Both the position numbers and the translations under genes were made by a program. DNA of 11,911 nucleotides. It comes from Ceratorhiza oryzae-sativae (Eukaryota > Basidiomycota > Agaricomycetes > Cantharellales > Ceratobasidiaceae). Each line of letters starts with the position of its first letter. The first letter of the stretch is position 1. Below are positions 1 to 6,092 of the stretch, piece after piece. The notes below the pieces were generated by a model. It did no database searches and had not been told where the DNA came from. It saw only the letters and a program-made list of their open reading frames with translations. The stretch lies in assembly GCA_030998015.1 (NCBI GenBank), contig JARWMV010000223.1, forward strand, positions 1 to 11,911, given 5' to 3'.

Positions 1-20
1 CTGACTTGTCGTCGTCGACA
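1..20 (+). repeat. 3' end of a third inner-family LTR (truncated by window edge)
   Basis: These 20 bp match the last 20 bp of both inner LTRs (2875-2894 and 9495-9514) with two differences from each, and similarity stops exactly after GTCGACA, which is the CA end of the LTR. It is therefore the right edge of another LTR, either a solo LTR or the 3' LTR of another copy lying left of the window. It is not followed by the self-priming site found after the 5' LTR at 2897, so it is not a 5' LTR. It keeps three CpG sites where the two other copies each keep one. Confidence 0.75.
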
Positions 21-244
21 CTCTGGATGCTTCCTTGTGAGGCACTTAAGTAGTGGCTGCATTGATGGTTTGGTGCTATGTGGTATGTATTGAGCGTTCT
101 AGTTACAGTGTTTGCTATGGTCTATGGTGGTTGACAAGACAAAGCAAGCTGAGGTGTCCAGTCTTGCTTTATCCTTCTTATATATACCTGTGGCTGCAGT
201 GGCTGCAGATGTATTATCTAAGCACAATCTGCAGTAGGTAGGGG

Positions 245-254
245 TTATATATAG
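245..254 (+). promoter_or_regulatory. Candidate TATA box of the outer LTR
   Basis: TTATATATAG is one of two TATA-like runs (the other is at 178-186). Initiation about 25-30 bp downstream would put the 5' end of the outer transcript near 275-285, leaving the E-box repeats downstream in R/U5. That would be unusual for an enhancer, so the real promoter could also lie elsewhere. Confidence 0.3.
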
Positions 255-333
255 TTCCATGGGTTAGGTAATTGTTTATCTTAAGTTTGTGCAGCTCTGA
301 ATCTTATAGAGCTGTGCAAGGTCCAAGGGGTAG

Positions 334-559
334 GCACTGAGGTCATGTGATCCTGCTGTAAGTGCTGAGATCACATGACAACTTGCTCCTCGCTCCAAGT
401 AACAATGGAGAGAAATGCTGGAGCAAGTTCAGGGTAACTACCATAAGCGCTGAGGTCACGTGATCCTGCTGTAAGCGCCAAGATCATGTGACAACTCACT
501 CCTTGTTCCAAGTAACAAGGGAGAGAAATGCTGGAGCAAGTTCAGGGTAACCACCATAA
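334..559 (+). repeat. Tandem duplication of a 113-bp unit with E-box inverted repeats
   Basis: Unit 1 (334-446) and unit 2 (447-559) are both 113 bp and align without gaps; a degenerate third start follows (560-590). Each unit contains a pair of inverted E-box-like motifs: GTCATGTGATC at 342-352 with its exact reverse complement at 369-379, and GTCACGTGATC at 455-465 with a one-mismatch partner at 482-492. Motif spacing is 27 bp in both units. Such duplicated blocks in U3 of LTR elements often act as enhancers; that role here is inference. Confidence 0.85.
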
Positions 560-575
560 GCACCAGATAAGCACC

Positions 576-591
576 AAGGTCACGTGACCTT
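576..591. promoter_or_regulatory. 16-bp perfect palindrome around CACGTG
   Basis: AAGGTCACGTGACCTT is a perfect 16-bp palindrome centred on a canonical CACGTG E-box, the fifth and best E-box in this region after those at 342, 369, 455 and 482. CACGTG is the core bound by bHLH/bHLH-Zip factors (Pho4, Cbf1 and USF types). The palindrome may be an enhancer or repressor site of the outer LTR. No binding can be shown from sequence alone. Confidence 0.5.
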
Positions 592-680
592 ATTTATGGC
601 TTATTCCACTTAGGAAAAATGCCATAAATCTGTAAAAATATTCGGTTACTCTGTTATGTCTGTTTGATGGGTCATAACAA

Positions 681-1454
681 GTGGCTCAACCTAACCCCAC
701 TCAGGCCCCCATCCTGGGAGGGCAAATAGGGGGAATACTGCTCCACAGCCCTCAACCACCAATTCACCTGATAAATCCAGACCCAGAAGATATCTCAAAT
801 CCAGAGAGGGATGAGGTAGAAGACATGACCCGAACCATATACAAACAAGGCATGGCCTTGGCAGAAGAGGCATGGACACAACCCCAGCCAGGTTCCAGAG
901 CCATAACCACTGCCAACCCTATTCACACCATTGCCACCACCATCAGGGTGGGGCTCAAGGAACTTAGAGACAATAACCATAGGGAACTAGAAAAGGCAAT
1001 TACGGGTATAAATCAGTGTCAAATATCACTAACCCAGCAAGAAGGAAACGTGGACTGGATGGTAAGATCAATGGAAACATCCAACAAAAATATCCTCTAT
1101 GTGGCAAAGAACCAGGACAACCTAAAAGCAGAAATGGGGAACCTGATAAAAGAATTAAAGGACATCTCCATGGAAATAAACTGGGTACTGGGAATGCAAG
1201 AGCGAAAGCTCAAAAGCTTAGAGAAGAAAACTGAAAACACAGGGGAGATCCTGACCACACTAGAACAACAGGTAACTGATCTAGGAAATGAGCTCCAGAA
1301 AACCACTGAAGCAGGAAGGCTGAGGGAAAGGACAGAAGAGACCAGGGCAGAACTAGGGTGATCATAGGAAGCCCCTCATGATCCCCCTCAGCCTCCCTGG
1401 TATGAACACCCTTTCTGGGAAGAACCTTCCAGGCTGAGTCCACAATAAGACCCT
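681..1454 (+). pseudogene. gag: Outer element gag, N-terminal coiled-coil part (broken)
   Basis: This frame is open from 678 to 1358. There is no ATG at the upstream edge (GTG at 681 may be a decayed ATG); the first in-frame ATG is at 825. The encoded segment is proline-rich at the start and then strongly helical, with heptad-like Leu/Ile/Met spacing over roughly 965-1345, as in the N-terminal dimerising coiled coil of fungal Ty3/Gypsy Gag. It ends at TGA 1359, followed by TAG at 1365 and further stops in a Pro/Trp-rich stretch that still reads like protein. The frame then changes: from 1457 on, the Gag sequence continues in a different frame, itself preceded by a TGA at 1454. Gag would form the particle shell; this copy cannot make it in one piece. 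Confidence 0.75.
682..693 (+). other. Candidate primer binding site of the outer element
   Basis: TGGCTCAACCTA starts two bases after the putative LTR end CATAACA. A PBS complementary to a tRNA 3' end begins with TGG, the complement of CCA, at this distance. I cannot name a tRNA with the matching acceptor stem. The stretch is also inside an open frame that looks proline-rich and coding, so the two readings compete. Confidence 0.35.
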
Positions 1455-1456
1455 GA

Positions 1457-2215
1457 ACAGAACCTCCATCCCAAGCAAACCAACTGACCCTTGCTGCAAA
1501 CCACACTCCTAAGGAGGTGCAACTAGGGAGACCCAGCAAATTTAACAGGAAAAAGGGGAAGGAAGCAGAGAACTTCATAATTGGCATGGAACTTTTCTTT
1601 GCTGACTATGACAAATCAGCTTTTGACAACCAAAAAAAGATATCTGCTGTGTTAATGAACATGGAGGATGGGGAAGCAGCAAACTGGGCACAACCTTACC
1701 ACCGGAAACTACTAGCAGGCGAACGCACAGGGATCCTTGCATCCTGGAAGGATTTCAGGAAGGGCTTCCTGGATGCTTTTAATGACCCAGTCATAAAGGA
1801 AAGGACCATCTGGAAACTAAGGAAATTAATACAAACCAAGAGTGCATCGGATTATGCTACCCAATTCCAGATCCTGATCCAAGAGGTAGACTGGAACCAG
1901 GAAGCCCTCAAGGACCAATTCAGGGAAGGGTTAAAACCTGAAGTACGACAAGAGATCTTAAGGATTGAAGTACTGGCAAATGAGGTTGAAAGTCCATCAT
2001 ATACCTTAGATCAACTAATCAACTTCGCCTGCAAAATGGACAACATGCAGTTTGCAAACCAGAAAATGAATGCAAGGACCAGCAACTCATCAAATTCAAC
2101 CTGGGCACCAGCAAAATACAAACAAGGGGGGAACAAGCCTTCAGGAACCAGCAGCAAACAGGGGAATACCCAAACTAACAATGTGGTAAGAATGCCAAAC
2201 AGTGAAAAAGACAGG
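1457..2215 (+). pseudogene. gag: Outer element gag, capsid domain (Retrotrans_gag type)
   Basis: The open frame runs from the TGA at 1454 to the TGA at 2216. The segment starts with a PKEVQLGRPSKFNRKK-like lead-in, typical just before the Gypsy capsid fold, then gives the helical capsid with the conserved order 'FFADYD', 'ANWAQPY', 'SWKDFRKGFLDAF' and 'SASDYATQFQIL', followed by an Asn/Ser/Gly-rich basic tail (about 2060-2215) that leads to the zinc knuckle. This is the family pattern of Ty3/Gypsy Gag, which multimerises and packages element RNA. It is the best kept part of the outer gag. GTG at 1517 is not a real start; the domain is an internal piece of the longer Gag. Confidence 0.85.
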
Positions 2216-2218
2216 TGA

Positions 2219-2290
2219 AGGAAAGAAGGACTCTGTATCAAATGTGGTAAATCAGGGCATGTCCTGAAGGACTGCTGAGGCCAGTGGACC
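2219..2290 (+). pseudogene. gag: Outer Gag CCHC zinc knuckle between two TGA stops
   Basis: In the capsid frame, the codons after TGA 2216 read a canonical CX2CX4HX4C knuckle: Cys 2234, Cys 2243, His 2258, Cys 2273. The next codon is TGA (2276), and TAA follows at 2291. Nucleocapsid knuckles bind element RNA. Both TGA codons stand where basic residues would be expected around a knuckle, and each is one C-to-T change from CGA (Arg). Confidence 0.9.
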
Positions 2291-2463
2291 TAAGACAAAG
2301 CTAAGATACAAGGGAAGGCCAGCAGACAAGTTGAAGAAGAAAGCAGCTCTGAGTTGGAAAACTAATTGGTCCTACCACTTCCATGTTGGAGGACCCTGAT
2401 ATAACCCCTACTGCAGATGTATGTTACCTCAAGAAGTCTAGTAATCAATCAATAATATACACT
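2291..2463 (+). pseudogene. Decayed gag-protease linker of the outer element
   Basis: This is a degenerate spacer between the knuckle and the protease. Stops are present in the Gag frame (TAA 2291 and others), and the sequence is acidic/serine-rich in places. The frame must change here because the protease starts in another frame at 2464. No separate gene is seen. Confidence 0.5.
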
Positions 2464-2518
2464 ATGGTAGAGGGAATCATGGAACCAGCAAAGACACTGA
2501 TTGACTCAGGATCTTCAA
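2464..2518 (+). pseudogene. pro: Outer element aspartic protease, N-terminal fragment with DSG
   Basis: The short open stretch from 2464 ends in the retropepsin catalytic signature D-S-G-S-S, with the catalytic Asp at 2503-2505. Immediately afterwards, at 2518, the inner element is inserted. The remainder of the protease is found beyond the inner element, starting at 9515, and it resumes in the same codon phase once the inner element and one copy of the 4-bp target duplication are removed. Confidence 0.9.
2515..2518. repeat. Target-site duplication TCAA, left copy
   Basis: TCAA directly precedes the TG of the 5' LTR and recurs at 9515-9518 directly after the CA of the 3' LTR. A 5-bp duplication does not fit (TTCAA against TCAAC). 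Four bases also restores the protease reading frame. Confidence 0.85.
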
Positions 2519-2779
2519 TGTCATGAACTGACATGCATATATCCACTCTATAATATTTCCTTGATTTATTACATTTTATGAGATCATCTTCAAAACATAC
2601 TTGCCTTTTATGGTATATCTGTGTCATGTGATTCAGGGGATGTTCCAGCCTGATAACCAAGATGTATTTCAACTCTGATATGAAATTATGCAGTTCCACA
2701 GTTGCTTCTACTGCTTCTATCTCTTATCAGTCGTGACTCACTGTATGGACTTGTTTGTTATGATGTGGCTTGTACTATG

Positions 2780-2787
2780 TATATAAA
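2780..2787 (+). promoter_or_regulatory. TATA box of the inner LTR
   Basis: TATATAAA is unchanged in the 3' LTR (9400-9407). Initiation 25-35 bp downstream falls at about 2810-2815, which is just where the 14-nt self-primer sequence begins (2814). The coincidence supports both assignments. Confidence 0.75.
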
Positions 2788-2789
2788 CC

Positions 2790-2827
2790 AGGTCAAGTTC
2801 ACAGAGGACTCCTCAAGAACTTGACCT
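2790..2827 (+). other. Hairpin at the predicted transcription start
   Basis: AGGTCAAGTTC (2790-2800) and GAACTTGACCT (2817-2827) are perfect 11-bp inverted repeats with a 16-base loop. The right arm is most of the self-primer; the left arm repeats the first 11 bases of the primer binding site. In the 3' LTR the left arm has one change, leaving a 10-bp stem. Confidence 0.8.
2814..2827 (+). other. Predicted self-primer at the 5' end of the inner transcript
   Basis: CAAGAACTTGACCT is the exact reverse complement of 2897-2910. It lies about 30 bp after the TATA box, so it would be at or very near the 5' end of the RNA. In Tf1 and relatives the RNA 5' end folds back onto the PBS and is cleaved to prime minus-strand DNA; this arrangement matches that scheme. 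The 3' LTR keeps all 14 bases (9434-9447). Confidence 0.8.
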
Positions 2828-2896
2828 CTCATCAAACACAAGTTCTTTCTTTTTCTTACTATTTTTCTTGTTGCCTGACTTGTCGTTGTCAACATC

Positions 2897-2910
2897 AGGT
2901 CAAGTTCTTG
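2897..2910 (+). other. Primer binding site, self-priming type
   Basis: AGGTCAAGTTCTTG starts two bases after the 5' LTR end. It does not begin with TGG, as a tRNA-primed PBS would, but is perfectly complementary over 14 nt to 2814-2827 inside the LTR. This is the position and length class of Tf1/sushi self-priming sites. Confidence 0.8.
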
Positions 2911-3290
2911 TCAATTGTAAGTCTCAGTGTTGTCTGGGATACCTCTGGAACACTGTTGGCATCATCTCAAGATAACTCCCCGTTGCCTTCCCCAATCCCA
3001 CTCCACCTATCCACAGCCACAAGACATCATTGCCCTATACATGCCTCTGTGAAACCTTGCATACCTATATCAGTTGAAGCACTATCAGTCTTCACCAACA
3101 CAGCTGCTCACTGACCAAGGGTTGGGTCCCTCACATGTTGTAACAAGCTTTGGTTCTCTAATCTCTTTTGTCGACAAGAGGTGGGGTTGCTCATTGCCCT
3201 TAAGTAGTTGAGCAATGGAGTTCACCTTCCTACTCCAAGAGACTCAGGAAAGGGTCTATTCTTCTTGTTTTATCTTACTCTTGCTCAAGT
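2911..3290 (+). other. Leader region of the inner element, no gene recognised
   Basis: 380 bp between the primer site and the first plausible start. I see no convincing protein. Small items: a GTAAGT sequence at 2917 that resembles a splice donor but has no clear partner; a TTGTCGACAA palindrome (3168-3177); a 7-bp inverted repeat TTGCTCA / TGAGCAA (3187-3193 and 3209-3215); and CTTAAGTAGT (3199-3208), which also occurs at 45-54. Confidence 0.5.
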
Positions 3291-4027
3291 ATGTCTCTGA
3301 CAGAACGCATGGCCCTCAGTGGCACAAACTTTTACAGAATACCAGTGCTGCCATCTGTGTGGGTGGTTCAGACACCTATCCATCCACTGCTTCACCCTCA
3401 ACTTTGTTGAAGACATCCTTGAACAGGCTGGGCACATTGATTTTAATTGCATAATAATTGTCAATGTCTGCCCCCAGAAAGTTGGACAAGCCCAACAAGC
3501 CTTTGTTACTGAGCTGGGTGCCCCTGAGTGCAAAATTTGCCATCAAACAAATGGAGCCACCTTCCCAGCACACTGCCCTTATTGTCCTAAGAAGGACAAA
3601 TTCCTATACTACTACACCATTCCTTGTAACCAGCTATAAGTTGGAAAACCTTGGCCAACAACTCCTTTGTCACCTGTTAAATACCATCAAAAACTTCCAA
3701 GACAGGTATCATTACTATCAAAATAAGTACAAAGAGACTTGTGAAAGACTCCATGAAGCCAAGGCCTGCTGCACACACCTAACTGAGTGCTTGTGCAAAC
3801 ATCAGGAGGACTATCTATCCCTCCTCCAAGACCATCTCAGACTAGAAGCAATAGTCCAAGAAACAATTGCACCCCACAAGTACACCTTCCCCATCTTCTC
3901 AACACTGTCAGACCTCCCTCATCCTACCTTTTTCAGTGGCACAGGCTTGCCAATTCAGGAAGAAGCACCCCTTCCAGCAGCCCAAGTCAATTCTCCCCAA
4001 GGAAGCCCTCCTTTGGGGTCAAATTAA
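3291..4027 (+). pseudogene. Extra upstream frame: CCHC knuckle, CxxC pairs and coiled coil
   Basis: I do not recognise this gene. The best start is ATG 3291 (reading M-S-L-T-E-R-M-A-L-S-G-T), which after a likely 1-base indel near 3335-3345 continues in the next frame. That frame holds a perfect CX2CX4HX4C knuckle (Cys 3349, Cys 3358, His 3373, Cys 3388) and then two CxxC pairs (Cys 3529/3538 and Cys 3574/3583), which could bind a second zinc. It stops at TAA 3634. A second shift near 3630 leads into a helical, Gln/Leu/Glu-rich coiled coil with many Cys and His (about 3630-3870), then a Pro/Ser-rich tail to TAA 4025. It sits between leader and gag, on the same strand. A decayed accessory or duplicated Gag-like nucleic-acid-binding protein is possible; no function is proved. 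Confidence 0.55.
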
Positions 4028-4237
4028 ACTGAAAAGGGTGGAATGCCCATATCGTTGTCAGGAAACCAAAAGTTGGGATTTGGATGACATGTGGTTGAGG
4101 TTTGGGGGAATCAAAAACTTCAAAATTTATAGACTTGTGCAAGGAACGGAAATCTTCTACTATCAAAATAACTCTCAATTTCCTGTACTTCCTTATCATC
4201 TCTGTCGCCTCTAGAATCCATCTGAGTCCTTTCTGAA
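4028..4237 (+). other. Spacer between the extra frame and gag
   Basis: 210 bp with no supported gene or RNA. It contains stops in the frames that enter it and ends in GAA before the gag ATG (G at -3, G at +4, a fair eukaryotic start context). Confidence 0.5.
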
Positions 4238-5628
4238 ATGGCATCACCAGCTCCTGCCCCTGCTTGGGCAAATATGTCCAACAGAGAAAAAGTGATCTAC
4301 ATGCTTCAGTCAATGGATGAACTGTGAGAACAAACCAACAACCTCCAAAATGATATTGGGGACATTGAACATAACAACAAAACCTACACAGATTTGCTTG
4401 AGGCAAAGCTCACGACTAACCAAGCAAAGATAGACACCAATGTGGCTGGGCTGGCCACCAATGTTAACAACCTAGTCAGCATGTTAGCAATCCTTCAAAC
4501 CACCATCACATGCATTGAAGCGCAAATCCACACCTCCTCAGGTGGCACCAGCATTGCCCAAGTACAACCTTCCTCAAGCACAACTCAGCCACAACCAGCA
4601 GCTGCCACTCCCTCTAGTGGATCAACTGCAAAAGTTAAGATGGCTGCTCCCCAAAAATTTGATGGCACAAAGTGTGAAGACGCCATCTCATTCAGGATTG
4701 CATGTGCATGATATATCAATACAAATATGAGTGGGCACTCTGCTGACTAGGTGGTCACCTTTATTATGTCCTACCTCAAAGGATCTGTTGCTGAATGGGT
4801 TAACTCATATGAGGAATTTGAAATTTTAAACCCTGGAACTGTGATCCCATGGCTTCATGATGCCAACCTGTTTTGGCAGGAGTTTACTACCAGTTATGGG
4901 GACCTGAACTGCACTGAAAATAATCACAATAAGTGGCGGAAACTGAAACAATCCAAGATGGTTCAGGATTACCTCACCCTATTCAATTTATATTCAACAG
5001 GGCTCAACTACAACGATGTGGCCATGTGTGACCAGTTTTATGATGGTCTATCATCAGGTGTAACAGACAGCATGGTGGCCCAAAACTACAACCCCCACAC
5101 CAAAACCTTTGCCCAGCTCACTCAGCAAGCCCTGGAAATCGACCACCACCTCATTTCATTTGGTAGCAAAAGGAAATCTCATGGGGGTAACAAGTCCAAC
5201 AGCAACAATGCCTTGTCCAGCAGGCCAACAACTATCCCCCAAAGCAATCCCCAAAAGGAGAAATTCAAGAATGGGGAGCGGATATACAAGATCAAGGACA
5301 GCAGGGCAGTCAAGGGCCAAATTGTGGCCATTGGGCCCAATGCCAAGGGCTTCACTGTCCCCACTGTTCGCTATGATGGTAGCAATTCCAATGTACAAGA
5401 ATCCTTCAAAGACATAAAGAAGGACAATCACCCACTGGCAGCCCCAAGGCAAAGGATCGAGATGCAATGGACCTGGATAGTGCAGGAAAAGGGAAAGGAA
5501 CAAATACCTGCTATAACTGTGGAGGATGTGGTCATATTGCTGCCAAGTGCCCTTCAGCCAAGATGTCAGGTTACAAAGCAGTTGTGGAGGATGTAGAAAC
5601 AACCAACAATGAGTCGGTAAAAGAATGA
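4238..5628 (+). pseudogene. gag: Inner element gag (capsid plus nucleocapsid), broken
   Basis: ATG 4238 opens an Ala/Pro-rich N-terminus followed by a coiled coil (about 4290-4530), a Thr/Ser/Pro/Gln-rich hinge, and the Gypsy capsid domain (about 4650-5150; landmarks 'QKFDGT', 'SYLKGSVAEW', 'FWQEF', 'DYLTLFN', 'MCDQFYDGL'), then a basic Ser/Asn tail. Stops in frame: TGA 4325, TGA 4709, TAG 4748. Near 5400-5450 the frame shifts by one, and the new frame gives the nucleocapsid knuckle CX2CX4HX4C (Cys 5509, Cys 5518, His 5533, Cys 5548) and ends at TGA 5626. Gag builds the particle and packages RNA. Its stop overlaps the first ATG of the protease frame as ATGA. Three stops and one shift prevent full translation. 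Confidence 0.85.
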
Positions 5629-6092
5629 GCTCAAACTGTGCCAGGGGGGCGGTCTTGGGCGCTATGTTACAAAAGGCACAGAATGAAAATAAAAATATGG
5701 AAATGGAATGTATGTTGTTAGGAAACCAATCACAACTTCAGTTTTTCTTTCATGCATTCCCACTGCACACAACCCCTGAACACAAGTCTGCATATAATAT
5801 GAAAAAATTCAATGGATGGGCCATGATTGATTCAGGGGCCACATCAGTATTTATACATGAAGACCTCATTAAACAATATCATATCCCTACTGTCTCCCTA
5901 AAAACACCAAAAATACTACAAGTAATTGATGGAAGGGAGATCAACTCAGGGTCTGTGACCCACTATTGCACCTTTGAGTTGTGCATTCAGGAGCACTGAG
6001 AAATTCTCAGTGCTTATGTTGTGGACGTTGGCAAAAATGATTTAGTCCTGGGCATGTCATGGCTCAAATTCCATAACCCAGACATTGATTAG
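5625..6092 (+). pseudogene. pro: Inner element aspartic protease
   Basis: This frame begins at ATG 5625 (overlapping the gag stop) or is reached by a frame change. The retropepsin signature D-S-G-A-T lies at 5829-5843 with the catalytic Asp at 5829, followed by a flap-like segment and then the C-terminal 'DLVLGMSWL' motif (about 6040-6065) and 'HNPDID', after which family members have Trp. That position is TAG (6090), one G-to-A change from TGG. A second stop, TGA 5997, stands between a His and a Glu codon and is one change from CGA. The enzyme would cut Gag and Pol polyproteins. Catalytic residues are kept, but two stops break the frame. Confidence 0.88.

Larger units (their letters stand above)
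21..679 (+). repeat. Probable LTR (U3/R/U5) of the outer Gypsy element, left end not seen
   Basis: This 659-bp stretch has no credible gene. It lies just upstream of the outer gag and holds promoter-like and repeat structure: two TATA-like TTATATATA runs (178-186 and 245-253), a tandem 9-mer TGGCTGCAG at 191-208, two 113-bp direct repeats (334-559), a series of E-box palindromes, and a right end reading CATAACA (673-679) followed two bases later by TGG, the usual start of a tRNA-type primer site. TGTTATG, the matching inverted terminus, occurs only at 652-658, too close to be the LTR start, so the true left end is either outside the window or was displaced by the LTR copy that ends at base 20. 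The 3' partner LTR is outside the window, so the boundaries are inferred. Confidence 0.5.
2519..2894 (+). repeat. 5' LTR of the inner element
   Basis: 376 bp, starting TGTCATGAAC and ending GTCAACA, colinear with 9139-9514 with no gaps. The end was fixed by three copies: similarity among this LTR, the 3' LTR and bases 1-20 stops at the same base. The first bases contain a 5-bp inverted repeat (TGTCA at 2519, TGACA further in). It contains a TATA box at 2780, a hairpin at 2790-2827 and the E-box-like GTCATGTGAT at 2633-2642. Confidence 0.95.

Noticed and set aside
652..679. 28-bp unit TGTTATG...CATAACA read as a tiny complete LTR or MITE.
   Set aside because: Far too short for an LTR, and no target duplication. 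More likely the right end of the outer LTR with a chance or structural inverted repeat.
261..697. Self-priming in the outer element: GGGTTAGGT (261-269) is complementary to ACCTAACCC (689-697).
   Set aside because: Only 9 nt, and the first segment lies about 10 bp after the TATA-like box, upstream of any likely start. A tRNA-type TGG site fits better.
1210..1587. 125-codon open frame on the minus strand opposite the outer gag.
   Set aside because: Shadow of the decayed gag; hydrophobic and low-complexity composition reflects antisense of a Glu/Lys-rich coiled coil.
2917..2922. GTAAGT as a splice donor in the inner leader, possibly joined to the TTTTACAG near 3335.
   Set aside because: The intron would be about 400 bp, long for a basidiomycete, no clear branch site is seen, and the joined product makes no recognisable start.
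3987..4406. 139-codon open frame on the minus strand covering the spacer before gag.
   Set aside because: No recognisable domain, and it overlaps the ends of two sense-strand frames. No promoter or conserved motif seen.
5156..5602. 148-codon open frame on the minus strand.
   Set aside because: It lies fully opposite gag, has no family features, and its openness follows from the codon composition of the sense strand.
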